From a virus, in IMG/VR virus record IMGVR_UViG_3300010396_000030, positions 1 through 40,885 of that record: a stretch of 40,885 nucleotides of DNA; one strand, 5' to 3'. Under the pieces are notes generated by a model, which was not told the DNA's origin, did no database searches, and was given only the letters and a program-made list of their open reading frames with translations. Both the position numbers and the translations under genes were made by a program. Below are positions 1-6,442 of the stretch, in pieces. Positions within the stretch are counted from its first letter, which is position 1. Every line of letters starts with the position of its first letter.

Positions 1-123
1 AGCTCTTCAAGCGACGCGATTTTTATTGCTTTCAGGAATGCTGCCGCGGCGTGTCCGGGATCATCGTGTCGCGGAAATGCCGCGTACCATTTTTCGAAAC
101 CTTGCTCGGCCGCACTCGCGCGC
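1..123. repeat. Terminal direct repeat, left copy
   Basis: These 123 bases are identical to the last 123 bases of the window. The replication gene running leftward through base 1 continues in frame when the two copies are collapsed, which shows that the molecule was assembled as a circle of about 40,762 bp. The length suits an assembler overlap, but a genuine short terminal redundancy cannot be excluded from sequence alone. Confidence 0.95.
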
Positions 124-599
124 CGCGCGCGCTGAGAGTGAGAGTTCGAAGAACTCGAACTAGGTGAAGGTGAAGGTGAAGGTCTACCGGACTGCTTATC
201 GCTGAGCGGTAGCTCAGCTACTTGCTCGGCATCGTTTGAGCTATTCGGTTGAGAGTTGCTCCAGCGCTTTTCAGCGGTGCGCTTGCCGCCTGCTGAGCGC
301 GCGCTGTAGTTCGCTTCGGCCTTGGCCAGTTCCTCACTGACGCGATCGCTCCTCCATCCGTCCTCGGCAATCTCGAAGAACGCGGCGATCGTCGGCTTGA
401 TGGCGAGCCAGCGCTTGATCGGCAGTTTGGTAATCGCCGCCATCTCTTTGTCGGTCGCGAGCAGGACGCCGCCACGCACCCAGGTCGCATCGATTAGGCG
501 CCGATAGGCGCCGTCCTCTTCGGCATCGAGGTGCATCGTCTTGCGCAGATAGTCGCCGATGTACCACGGCATCCAGGTGTCGGGCCGCGCGCCGCTCAT
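1..599 (-). CDS. DUF1376-type replication protein, N-terminal part (gene crosses the window junction)
   Basis: This starts at the ATG of 599, overlapping the stop of the upstream gene (ATGA). The N-terminus has the DUF1376 pattern MPWYIGDYLRKTMHLDAEEDG, followed by a two-turn motif around KLPIKRW and AAFFE. Such proteins occupy the initiator (lambda O-like) place in many proteobacterial phages, so I infer a role in replication initiation. A Ser/Pro linker is encoded by a hexanucleotide repeat at 162-184. The frame remains open at base 1 and continues from 40762 down to the stop at 40525, giving 278 residues in all, with a second domain containing FEKWYAAFPR and ATWLNGQRW. It is intact only in the circular molecule. 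Assignment to DUF1376 is firm; biochemical function is inferred. Confidence 0.8.
   Translation of the reverse strand, partial: MSGARPDTWMPWYIGDYLRKTMHLDAEEDGAYRRLIDATWVRGGVLLATDKEMAAITKLPIKRWLAIKPTIAAFFEIAEDGWRSDRVSEELAKAEANYSARSAGGKRTAEKRWSNSQPNSSNDAEQVAELPLSDKQSGRPSPSPSPSSSSSNSHSQRARRASAAEQGFEKWYAAFPRHDDPGHAAAAFLKAIKIASLEE
162..184. repeat. Short tandem hexanucleotide repeat inside the replication gene
   Basis: AGGTGA is repeated almost four times. Read on the minus strand it encodes alternating Ser-Pro in the linker of the DUF1376 protein. It is an in-frame unit (6 bp), so slippage would change linker length without breaking the gene. Confidence 0.8.
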
Positions 600-835
600 G
601 CTGCCTCCCGCTGTGCGAGGCGATGCGCCACAATCACGGCGATATTTTTGAGCCTGACGCTGGCCCTCTCGAAATCTTCCGCGTCTGCGCGCAGCAGGGC
701 CGCGACAACCCCATAGGCTGCGTCGCCGAATGTGCGCTTGTCCGTATCGTCGACGAGCTTCCAGTGTCGGCCGCAGAATGTCGCGAGCGGATGCAGCCGC
801 TGCTCGGTGCAGCCTTCGACGGGACAGCCTTTCAT
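596..835 (-). CDS. Small Cys/His-rich protein, putative zinc binding
   Basis: A 79-residue protein beginning at 835, with the stop overlapping the start of the DUF1376 gene (ATGA) and the start overlapping the end of the methyltransferase gene. The N-terminus has a CPVEGC pair followed by H and then FCGRHW, a Cys2-His/Cys-His set that could hold one zinc. The rest is helical (ADAEDFERASVRLKNIAV). It is part of a leftward early operon with replication genes. No family name is recognised; a DNA- or protein-binding accessory role is only a guess. Confidence 0.7.
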   Translation of the reverse strand: MKGCPVEGCTEQRLHPLATFCGRHWKLVDDTDKRTFGDAAYGVVAALLRADAEDFERASVRLKNIAVIVAHRLAQREAA

Positions 836-1455
836 GCTGGCCTCCTCAACCGATGGAATGTCGGCGGTCCCTTGTGATCTTTGCACCACACGAACCAGCC
901 GAAGGCGACGGCGCCGCCCTTGGCTTCGAGCGCGGAATCGCCCGGCGGCATAGAGACGCGATTGGCGAAGCAATAGACGCGCGCGAGCGGCGCCACATCG
1001 AGGCACCAGGCGCGCAGCTTCGCCTTCGCGGTGCGGCCGGTGCCTCCCTCGGCGAAGGACCAGCGCAGCAGCATCGCTACCTTGTGCTGGGCGAGGCCGA
1101 GCGCTCTCTCGATGAAGCGTTCTGCCAAAGAGAACGGCGGATTGCAGATGATCGACATAGGGACAAGCGTGCGGGTATCAAGAAAATCGCCGCGAGAGAA
1201 TCGGCCCCTTGATCTATCGGCGATATCGAAACCCCGCGCTTCCAGGCCGCGATCCCAGCAGGTGTCGACGATATTGCCCTTGCCGCAGGCCGGATCGAGA
1301 ATCGGTCCGAAGAAATGCTCGGCATCGAGCAGCGCATCGACCGCCCAACGAGGCTCGCAGTAAAAATCGAAGCCGGTGCGATCGTAGCCGCTGACAGGAC
1401 GAGAGCCCTGCCGATGGCTGGAGTTGATGCCGACAGAGGCCTGAAGAGCCGTCAT
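832..1455 (-). CDS. SAM-dependent DNA methyltransferase, NPPF type (N6-adenine/N4-cytosine class)
   Basis: A 207-residue protein with motif I ILDPACGKGN (about residues 52-61, SAM binding) and motif IV NPPF (105-108, catalytic loop), in the order motif I then IV expected of the gamma or N4/N6 classes. Dam-type target-recognition sequence is not obvious and the protein is short, so it is a minimal orphan enzyme. Both ends overlap neighbours by 4 bp (RuvC-like gene upstream, Cys/His protein downstream), indicating translational coupling. A likely role is protection of phage DNA from host restriction or marking of replicated DNA; this is inferred from its place in the replication operon. Confidence 0.8.
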   Translation of the reverse strand: MTALQASVGINSSHRQGSRPVSGYDRTGFDFYCEPRWAVDALLDAEHFFGPILDPACGKGNIVDTCWDRGLEARGFDIADRSRGRFSRGDFLDTRTLVPMSIICNPPFSLAERFIERALGLAQHKVAMLLRWSFAEGGTGRTAKAKLRAWCLDVAPLARVYCFANRVSMPPGDSALEAKGGAVAFGWFVWCKDHKGPPTFHRLRRPA

Positions 1456-1940
1456 GCCGCCTCCGCTTGCGGCTCGCGCAGCAGCAGCAGAGCCAGCGCG
1501 TCCGCTTCGTTATCGTCCTTCGGGTCGAAGCCGCGCGCGCGCATGGCGGCGATCATCTCGGGCTTCTTGGCGTTGCCGCGGCCGGTGGTGGCTTTCTTCA
1601 AGGTCATCGGGTTGACGCCTCGGCCATAGGCGATGCCGTGATGCTCGGCCCAGGCGAGCAGCGTCGCGCGCAGCCCGATCGCCACCTCGCCGGCCGCCGC
1701 GTTCTTCCATTGGAGGCCCGCCGCGCGCTCGAAGATCACTTCCTCGAGCTCGGTGCCGTTGCGCTCGATGCGGAATTTGACGCTGTGCAGCCAGGCGCGG
1801 AATTTGAGGTAGCGCGCGCCTTCTCCTTCATGCGGCTCGCAGGGGAAGGAGATCGCGCCGCTCTCGATCTTGCCGCTCGGCCATTTCAGCGCCCAGCCCA
1901 TATGCGTGCCGAGATCGAGGGCGAGGGTCGCGTAGGTCAC
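1452..1940 (-). CDS. RuvC-like Holliday junction resolvase / RNase H-fold nuclease
   Basis: A 162-residue protein. The GTG at 1940 is chosen because it overlaps the preceding stop as GTGA. The RNase H fold signature is complete: LALDLGTHMGWAL with the first Asp at residue 9, VIFERAAG with Glu 71, and a C-terminal DDNEADALALL with acidic residues at 142-147. A GRGNAKK stretch precedes the last motif, as in phage and poxvirus RuvC-type resolvases. It would cut branched replication or recombination intermediates before packaging. It sits between the RMF-like gene and a methyltransferase in the leftward early operon. Confidence 0.85.
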   Translation of the reverse strand: MTYATLALDLGTHMGWALKWPSGKIESGAISFPCEPHEGEGARYLKFRAWLHSVKFRIERNGTELEEVIFERAAGLQWKNAAAGEVAIGLRATLLAWAEHHGIAYGRGVNPMTLKKATTGRGNAKKPEMIAAMRARGFDPKDDNEADALALLLLREPQAEAA

Positions 1941-2551
1941 GCTGACGCGCTCGCGTGCGCGCTGTTGGCGGCATCGACGCGCCTCATCGCGCCGGCGCGC
2001 CAGCCGCGGTGCCAGGTGTCCGCGTCGTCTGTCTCGACGAATTGCGGACAAGAGGTGCGCGCGGCGCCATCCTCGCCCGCTTGGAAACCCTGCGCGTAAA
2101 TCGCCTCATCGCGACCCCCGCTTTTCGGGTCGCCTCCATTGGGGGCTGATTTCTTAACATCGCTCTCGGCGCGCGCGATCGACGCGCCATTCGCCTCGTG
2201 CTGCTCCGCCTGCTTCCACTCGTCGATGCGGTCGAAGAGGCCGAGCTGCGTTGCGTAGGTCTGCACCGAGCGCAGCACCGCATCGGCGGTCGCGGGATCG
2301 TCCTTGAACAGCTTGAACACCAGCTTGGCCGGCTTCTTCGCGATGCCGTCGCTCTCAGCGGCCTTCCAGGCGGTCGACAGCGCTTGGTTCGCGGCCTTCT
2401 GCGCGGTCTCGAGCCGGCCGATCTCGGCGAAGTGCTTTTTCAGCACCTCGGGCGGGACATTGCCGCCGATCATGCCGCGCACCTTGGCGCGCGCGGCGTC
2501 GCCCTTCTCGGTTTCGGTGGTTGCGGGCTGCTGCTTCTTGCGACGGGCCAT
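1937..2551 (-). CDS. Early protein with C-terminal ribosome-modulation-factor-like domain
   Basis: A 204-residue protein starting at 2551 behind an AAAGGA ribosome-binding site. The N-terminus is basic (MARRKKQQ). The middle is helical and contains PPEVLKKHFAEIGRLETAQ. The C-terminal 45 residues (AIYAQGFQAGEDG, then CPQF, then WHRGWRAG) fit the RMF pattern of Gly-x2-Ala-Gly then Cys-Pro then Trp-x2-Gly-Trp. RMF-like tails occur on assorted alphaproteobacterial phage proteins. Whether this one touches ribosomes is not known. It is coupled to the RuvC-like gene by GTGA. Confidence 0.7.
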   Translation of the reverse strand: MARRKKQQPATTETEKGDAARAKVRGMIGGNVPPEVLKKHFAEIGRLETAQKAANQALSTAWKAAESDGIAKKPAKLVFKLFKDDPATADAVLRSVQTYATQLGLFDRIDEWKQAEQHEANGASIARAESDVKKSAPNGGDPKSGGRDEAIYAQGFQAGEDGAARTSCPQFVETDDADTWHRGWRAGAMRRVDAANSAHASASA

Positions 2552-2565
2552 GGCGATCCTTTCGG

Positions 2566-2763
2566 TTAGGTGCGCAGATAGAGATCGTTGAGGGAGACTT
2601 CGCCTTCGGTGTAGGCGACGATTTTTCGTGCCAATTCGGGCGAGGCGTCGAATTCGTCGGGATGCTCGCAAAGCCGGGTGATGTGGGCACCCGAGATGCC
2701 GAGATCATTGGCCACCGCCGAGCGGGTCTTTTTGGTCTTTTCGATCCAGTCGCGCAGATGCAT
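2566..2763 (-). CDS. Cro-like helix-turn-helix regulator
   Basis: A 65-residue protein, first gene of the leftward operon. Residues 13-32 (RSAVANDLGISGAHITRLCE) read as a helix-turn-helix with the usual Gly-Ile-Ser turn. The remainder is a short helical tail. It faces the CI-like gene across a 128-bp region holding two operators. Size, position and divergence match Cro of temperate phages; I infer that it represses the rightward repressor gene and opens the lytic programme. The family (YdaS/Cro-like) is not certain. Confidence 0.8.
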   Translation of the reverse strand: MHLRDWIEKTKKTRSAVANDLGISGAHITRLCEHPDEFDASPELARKIVAYTEGEVSLNDLYLRT

Positions 2764-2790
2764 CTCAACCCCTCGTGGCCCCCGACCGCC

Positions 2791-2824
2791 TTGACACTAG
2801 ATGTAGATTTACACCCAGTGTCAA
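2791..2824 (-). promoter_or_regulatory. Operator pair and leftward early promoter (OR/PR-like)
   Basis: Two 17-bp sites lie side by side: TTGACACTAGATGTAGA at 2791-2807 and TTTACACCCAGTGTCAA at 2808-2824. They share the palindromic plan TTKACAC-N3-GTGTMAA with the pair at 3702-3753; the first is degenerate. On the minus strand a promoter overlaps both: -35 TTGACA at 2819-2824, a 17-bp spacer, and -10 TCTAGT at 2796-2801. Transcription would enter the Cro-like and replication genes. I see no equally good promoter for the rightward repressor gene. Confidence 0.7.
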
Positions 2825-2891
2825 TTGTAATGCAACCGTTTTTGACATGGGCTAAAGTGGACGTGCGCGCGGCATCCCCCATGCTCGTTAC

Positions 2892-3230
2892 ATGGCGCGT
2901 AAGACCGGCAAGGAACTTGAATTGGGGCCGAACTCCATTCGGAGATGGCGCGAGTACCGGAATCTGACGCTGGAACGCTTGGCGGATCGCGTGCGCGAGC
3001 TCGGCGAGCCGATCACCGCCACCTCATTGTCGCGAATCGAGCGGCGAAAACAGCCCTATTCGCAGCGCATCCTCGAGCGCTTGGCAGACGCCTTGCGGTG
3101 CGATCCCGCGGATCTGGTCATGCGAAATCCGCCGTCGGCCGATCAGGTCGAAATGTGGGCGGTGATCAAGGGTATGCCGGAGGAAACCCAAAAGAGAGCG
3201 CTTCAGGTGCTGAAGGCGCTCGTCGCTTAA
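2892..3230 (+). CDS. CI-like XRE-family repressor
   Basis: A 112-residue HTH protein with the XRE fold near residues 14-70: IRRWREYRNLTLERLADRV, then ITATSLSRIERRKQP, then LADALRCDPADLVM. No LexA/S24 peptidase domain follows, so induction would not work by RecA-stimulated self-cleavage as in lambda CI. The tail (QVEMWAVIKGMPEETQKRALQVL) is probably a dimerisation helix. It is divergent from the Cro-like gene and followed by the lipoprotein gene. There is hardly any Shine-Dalgarno sequence before the ATG, so weak or leaderless initiation is possible. It is the best candidate for the lysogeny repressor. Confidence 0.8.
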   Translation: MARKTGKELELGPNSIRRWREYRNLTLERLADRVRELGEPITATSLSRIERRKQPYSQRILERLADALRCDPADLVMRNPPSADQVEMWAVIKGMPEETQKRALQVLKALVA

Positions 3231-3239
3231 GGTGACGCG

Positions 3240-3473
3240 ATGAGAATATTTTTGATGATGGTCTCCGCGCTGATATTGGCCGGCTGCCAGCCTTCGCTGG
3301 AATCCTTCAACGAGCGCGGCGGCGTGATCCGCCACACGCAAGCCGGCTCGAACATGGCCGGCGTCCAAGCCATGGCCGACAAATATTGCGCCATCTACGG
3401 GCGCGTCGCGAAGATCACCAGCACCGACATCTTGTTGAGCGATACCGTCACTTTCGACTGCATCGACAAGTGA
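3240..3473 (+). CDS. Small lipoprotein, possible superinfection-exclusion factor
   Basis: A 77-residue protein with a typical lipoprotein signal, MRIFLMMVSALILAGC, where LAGC is the lipobox and Cys 16 the lipidated residue. The mature part (about 61 residues) has two more cysteines (KYCAIYG and FDCIDK) that may form a disulphide. It lies directly after the repressor gene, where temperate phages keep genes expressed from the prophage, so a lysogenic-conversion or exclusion role is likely but unproven. An o-spanin is the alternative, less likely because the late lysis genes lie elsewhere. Confidence 0.75.
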   Translation: MRIFLMMVSALILAGCQPSLESFNERGGVIRHTQAGSNMAGVQAMADKYCAIYGRVAKITSTDILLSDTVTFDCIDK

Positions 3474-3694
3474 GCGATTGGGAGGCGACGGCGGGCGGTA
3501 TCTGCATCGCGCTGTTTCTTCTCGTCCTCGCTGGGCTCTATCTGATCCCCGATCGACCGCACAGACCCGCTCCGCAGCCGGTCTTCGCGCGCGTCGCGAC
3601 AAGCAATGGCGGCTCGGTCGTTGGGCGGCTCCTTCCGATGCAAAATTGCCCCGCCGCCGTCATCTGCGCTGATCCCTTGGATTACCGTCCCTAA
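3470..3694 (+). CDS. Small inner-membrane protein
   Basis: A 74-residue protein from GTG at 3470, overlapping the lipoprotein stop as GTGA. One hydrophobic segment, ICIALFLLVLAGLYLIP (about residues 11-27), is followed by a Pro/Arg-rich tail with two cysteines. The coupling to the lipoprotein suggests that the two act together at the envelope. No family recognised. The operators at 3702 begin eight bases after its stop. Confidence 0.6.
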   Translation: MSDWEATAGGICIALFLLVLAGLYLIPDRPHRPAPQPVFARVATSNGGSVVGRLLPMQNCPAAVICADPLDYRP

Positions 3695-3701
3695 ATTAAA
3701 A

Positions 3702-3753
3702 TTGACACCGAGTGTCATTTTTCGCTTGCCTCGAAATTGACACCGGGTGTAAA
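3702..3753 (+). promoter_or_regulatory. Second operator pair (OL-like) before the recombination operon
   Basis: TTGACACCGAGTGTCAT (3702-3718) and TTGACACCGGGTGTAAA (3737-3753) are near-perfect palindromes with a 3-bp centre, 35 bp apart, and match the sites at 2791-2824. A modest rightward promoter can be drawn with -35 TTGCCT (3726-3731), 16 bp, and -10 TGTAAA (3748-3753), so that the second site covers the -10. This would let the repressor shut off the rightward operon, as OL does in lambda. The sites are clear; the promoter is tentative. Confidence 0.65.
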
Positions 3754-3784
3754 AGCGACGCCATCACCTCAACGCGACGGGTGA

Positions 3785-3895
3785 TCGGCGCGCCGACGAT
3801 CGGCGTAGTGGGGGAATGGGCAACGTCTCGTTTGGTTTGAGCGAGACCGCCTCTCTCGACGCGACGACCCGCCATCGCAACCCCGGTGGCGGGTC
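3785..3895 (+). other. Structured leader of the rightward operon: three hairpins
   Basis: The 160 bases between the operators and the first well-supported start (3915) hold successive inverted repeats: CGCCGA/TCGGCG (3791-3796 with 3800-3805; an overlapping perfect 12-bp palindrome lies at 3785-3796), GTCTCG/CGAGAC (3825-3830 with 3842-3847), and GACCCGCCA/TGGCGGGTC (3866-3874 with 3887-3895). A reading frame from 3816 runs through but its early residues look non-protein-like. The region may be an antitermination or leader RNA; no known class is recognised. Confidence 0.45.
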
Positions 3896-3914
3896 CAAGA
3901 AAGGGTACGGGGTT

Positions 3915-4169
3915 ATGCTTCAGGCAGCGAACAGCAATTTCGCAGCCTCGCTCGATCAAGCGGTTATCGGGCAGGCGATCACGATCCGGCAACCTCATCG
4001 CAAACACGGCCGATGCTATGCGGCCTTCGCCGGTCACGTCGGCGACGGCAAGCACATCCTGGCGCGCAAGCTGATCGCCAGCATGTGGCGCTCGCGCTGG
4101 ACGAAGCCGCTGCCGGTGGCGCGCGCCGATGTTCTGGGTGTGCATTTGCACGAGGCGGGGGCCCGGTAA
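3915..4169 (+). CDS. Hypothetical early protein, first gene of the rightward operon
   Basis: An 84-residue protein from ATG 3915, with AAGGG nine bases upstream. The frame stays open back to an ATG at 3816 (117 residues), but that extension spans the hairpin leader and is Gly/Arg/Thr-rich without clear structure, so I prefer the shorter form. The sequence (QAITIRQPHRKHGRCYAAF, then ILARKLIASMWRSRW) is basic and could bind nucleic acid. The stop overlaps the next start (TAATG). Function unknown. Confidence 0.5.
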   Translation: MLQAANSNFAASLDQAVIGQAITIRQPHRKHGRCYAAFAGHVGDGKHILARKLIASMWRSRWTKPLPVARADVLGVHLHEAGAR

Positions 4170-4366
4170 TGAACGGAATCGACCTTCCCTCGATCACCGC
4201 GGCGCTCACCGACGCGCACCTATCGATCTGGCGCGAGGCGCAGCAGGACATGGCGCGCCGCATCGCCCGCGCTCTCCAGCCGCTGACAAACCCGAACCAT
4301 AGCGAGGCCGAGCGGTTCGAGGCCCTCAGCAAAATCATCTCGATCTGCAAGCAGGCGATCCTGTGA
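4169..4366 (+). CDS. Hypothetical small protein
   Basis: A 65-residue, mostly helical protein (SIWREAQQDMARRIARAL then EAERFEALSKIISICKQAIL) with no recognisable domain. The ATG at 4169 shares its A with the preceding TAA, and the TGA overlaps the next GTG. It belongs to a chain of short genes translated by coupling at the front of the recombination operon. Confidence 0.65.
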   Translation: MNGIDLPSITAALTDAHLSIWREAQQDMARRIARALQPLTNPNHSEAERFEALSKIISICKQAIL

Positions 4367-4440
4367 GCCCGCTGCTCTATTGGGTCCTGCTCGTCGCGAT
4401 GGGTATCAACCTGCTCCTCTCGATCGGCTGGCCGTCATGA
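4363..4440 (+). CDS. 25-residue single-span membrane microprotein
   Basis: A tiny frame starting at GTG 4363, overlapping the previous stop (GTGA) and ending in a TGA that overlaps the following ATG (ATGA). The product, VSPLLYWVLLVAMGINLLLS then IGWPS, is almost entirely one hydrophobic segment. Exact overlap on both sides is the main reason to accept it. Function unknown; it could be a membrane peptide modulating a host protein. Confidence 0.5.
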   Translation: MSPLLYWVLLVAMGINLLLSIGWPS

Positions 4441-4622
4441 GCGCGTGGGACTTTCCGCGCCCGACGACCGGCATCTATGCGCGCACGCTGCTGCCATCGC
4501 CGACCTACGATCATTGTTTCGAGCTCGAGCGGCGCGGCGATCAATTCTTCTGCCGGTTCAAGCGAGACGGAAGTGTTGATCGCATCATCGCCGATTATTG
4601 GGAAGAGGTGCCGCCGCCATGA
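4437..4622 (+). CDS. Hypothetical small protein
   Basis: A 61-residue protein starting at the ATG within the preceding ATGA. The core, CFELERRGDQFFCRFKRDG, suggests a small beta-hairpin; two Cys and several aromatic residues are present. It is coupled at both ends. No homologue family recognised. Confidence 0.6.
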   Translation: MSAWDFPRPTTGIYARTLLPSPTYDHCFELERRGDQFFCRFKRDGSVDRIIADYWEEVPPP

Positions 4623-4813
4623 AGCGCGCCGTGATTCTACGCTACTACACGCTCGAAAGCGCCGAGGGCGCGCGCGTCACCCTCGCCGAGGCCCTCGATG
4701 CGTCGAGCCAAGAGCCGGTCGCCGCGTATTCGCTGCAGATGATGGAGGCGTGGTTGAAACGCAACGGGTTCCGCTGGCTGCAAGGATCGAGCGGCGTGTG
4801 GGTGCCGGCGTGA
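4619..4813 (+). CDS. Hypothetical small protein
   Basis: A 64-residue protein starting in the ATGA overlap with the preceding gene. It contains RAVILRYYTLESAEGARVTL, then a helix around SLQMMEAWLKRNGFRWLQG. Composition looks like a folded alpha/beta protein. No name can be given. A 57-bp gap with a strong AGAGAGGAG ribosome-binding site follows before the next gene. Confidence 0.6.
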   Translation: MKRAVILRYYTLESAEGARVTLAEALDASSQEPVAAYSLQMMEAWLKRNGFRWLQGSSGVWVPA

Positions 4814-4870
4814 CGATTCTGGCGCGGCCTTGAAGGGAGCGCTCTTCGGAGGACCGACAAGAGAGAGGAG

Positions 4871-5110
4871 ATGACGATGGCGAGATATCACGAGGGACGC
4901 ACGGTCGAATGGGGTCACTGGGCCATCACCTTCATGGAGCCCCAGCCAGATCCCACGAAGAACTACGGCGTGATCATCGGCCATGTGAGTTTCCCGGTCG
5001 GCACGCGCGGTCCTGTCGATGGGCTGAAGCGCGACTACTACCGCGAGATATGCCGAGCCTGGGTTGAGCAAGGCATCCGTCCGCTTGGTCTGGAGGCGTA
5101 TCCGTCATGA
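4871..5110 (+). CDS. Hypothetical protein
   Basis: A 79-residue protein whose ATG lies behind GAGAGAGGAG. The sequence (WGHWAITFMEPQPDP, KNYGVIIGHVSFPVGTRGP, YYREICRAWVEQG) looks globular, with a Trp-rich beta start and a helical end. The stop overlaps the next ATG. Function unknown; its place just upstream of the annealing protein suggests an accessory early gene. Confidence 0.6.
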   Translation: MTMARYHEGRTVEWGHWAITFMEPQPDPTKNYGVIIGHVSFPVGTRGPVDGLKRDYYREICRAWVEQGIRPLGLEAYPS

Positions 5111-5295
5111 AGCTCGCCAAGGCGTCCCGCCTCGCTCGCCGTCATACGGAGAATTGCCCCGATCCGCGCGATCCCGATTCTTCCCGTGAAGGCATGTTCC
5201 GCGATCACAACTGCTGGAAATGCCGGTCAGGAGAATTGCCCTGTGTCGTCGGCAATCCGAGGCAATGCGAATGCCCGCACGCGAGGAACGATTGA
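5107..5295 (+). CDS. Small Cys-rich protein, putative zinc ribbon
   Basis: A 62-residue basic protein with cysteines at NCPDP, CWKC, LPCVV and QCECPH. The CxxC pair followed by CxC suggests one zinc-binding knuckle. The ATG is inside the preceding ATGA and the stop precedes the ERF start by two bases. A nucleic-acid-binding accessory role is possible; no family recognised. Confidence 0.55.
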   Translation: MKLAKASRLARRHTENCPDPRDPDSSREGMFRDHNCWKCRSGELPCVVGNPRQCECPHARND

Positions 5296-5297
5296 GC

Positions 5298-6044
5298 ATG
5301 AACACGGAAATCGTCACCGCCGAAAAACCCGCTCTTCCGGCCGTCTCCGATCAGGAGCCGGGCAATCTGCTGCACGCCATCGTCACCCTCGCGAAAGATT
5401 CGGCGGTCGACGTCGCCAAGCTCGACGCGCTGCTCAAAATGCAGGAGCGGCTTGAGGGCCGCGACGCCGAGCGCGAGTTCACCGCAGCTTTCGTCCGGCT
5501 CTCGGCCAAGATGCCGCGCGTCAAGAAGAATGGCACGATCAGCCTCGGCACGAACAAGGGCTCGATCCCCTTCGCCAAATGGGAGGATATGGACAAGATC
5601 ATTCGGCCGCTGCTCAACGAAGAGGGCTTCGCGCTTTCCTTCGACAGCGCGCCGCGGCCCGGCGATGGCGGCGGCCTCGTCGTCACCGGCAGGCTGGAGC
5701 GGGGCGGTCACGCGCGGACGGCCTCGATCCCACTGCCGCTCGATACCGGGCCCGGCCGCAACAACCTTCAAGCGATGGGCTCGACCCTCAGCTACGGCAA
5801 GCGCTACTGCGCCGAAATGCTGCTGAACATCGTCCGCGAGGGCGACGACGACGACGGCAAGCGCGGCGGGGCACAGTTCATCACTCAGGACGATATCGGC
5901 AAGCTGCGCAAGCTGATCGCCGACACCGGGACGGACGAAGATCGGTTCTTGCAATTCTTCCAGGTCACCGACCTCGCGAGCCTCACCGTCGAGAACCTCG
6001 CGCCGGCGCGCAACATGCTGCTCGCGAAGAGAAAGCCCGCATGA
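5298..6044 (+). CDS. erf: ERF-family single-strand annealing protein
   Basis: A 248-residue protein from ATG 5298, with AGGAA nine bases upstream. The ERF signature is visible: the AFVRLSAKMPRVKKNG block, then KGSIPFAKWEDMDKIIRPLL, then GFALSFDS and the conserved ALQ/AMGSTLSYGKRY helix, followed by an acidic EGDDDDG stretch and a helical C-terminal part. ERF proteins anneal complementary single strands at phage DNA ends and replace Red-beta. The exonuclease two genes downstream is its expected partner; together they form a lambda-Red-like pair for circularisation and repair. Confidence 0.9.
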   Translation: MNTEIVTAEKPALPAVSDQEPGNLLHAIVTLAKDSAVDVAKLDALLKMQERLEGRDAEREFTAAFVRLSAKMPRVKKNGTISLGTNKGSIPFAKWEDMDKIIRPLLNEEGFALSFDSAPRPGDGGGLVVTGRLERGGHARTASIPLPLDTGPGRNNLQAMGSTLSYGKRYCAEMLLNIVREGDDDDGKRGGAQFITQDDIGKLRKLIADTGTDEDRFLQFFQVTDLASLTVENLAPARNMLLAKRKPA

Positions 6045-6442
6045 AAAGCGCCGGCCTCTGCTGGAAGTGCAAATGCGAGGTCTGGCTCCCGAACGAGCTG
6101 CACGATGCCGCCCACCGCAGCCCGGAGATTTCGTTTTTCTGCTCTTACGGCCACGCGGCGCATTTTGCCGCCGGAGAGACCGAAGAGCAGAAGCTCCGTC
6201 GCGATCGCGACCGCCTCCAGCAGAGGCTCGCCGAGAAAGACGACGAAATCAGCCGGCAGCGCGGGTTGCGCGAGGCGACCGAGCGACAGCTTTCGGCAAC
6301 AAAAGTCGTCGTCACGCGGATCAAGAACCGCGTCGGCCGCGGCGTCTGCCCTTGCTGCAACCGAAGCTTCGGCGATCTCCACCGCCACATGACGACGAAG
6401 CACCCCGATTTCATCGAGCAACCCGCCGAGGCCGCGGAATGA
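6041..6442 (+). CDS. Two-zinc-module coiled-coil protein
   Basis: A 133-residue protein between the annealing protein and the exonuclease, overlapping both by 4 bp. The N-terminus has CWKCKCEVW, C-terminal half of a knuckle; residues 50-95 form an Arg/Glu-rich coiled coil (LRRDRDRLQQRLAEKDDE). The C-terminus has CPCCNRSFGDLHRHMTTKH, a C2H2-like finger. Such zinc-finger plus coiled-coil proteins recur near phage recombination genes and probably bind DNA. Function not established. Confidence 0.7.
   Translation: MKSAGLCWKCKCEVWLPNELHDAAHRSPEISFFCSYGHAAHFAAGETEEQKLRRDRDRLQQRLAEKDDEISRQRGLREATERQLSATKVVVTRIKNRVGRGVCPCCNRSFGDLHRHMTTKHPDFIEQPAEAAE

Noticed and set aside
3240-3694. o-spanin/i-spanin pair
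   Set aside because: A lipoprotein and a membrane protein are adjacent, but they lie beside the repressor gene rather than in the lysis region and lack the coiled coil of an i-spanin.
3816-3914. N-terminal extension of the 3915 gene
   Set aside because: It is open and has a G-rich site upstream, but its DNA is made of three hairpins and its residues look random; the shorter start is better.
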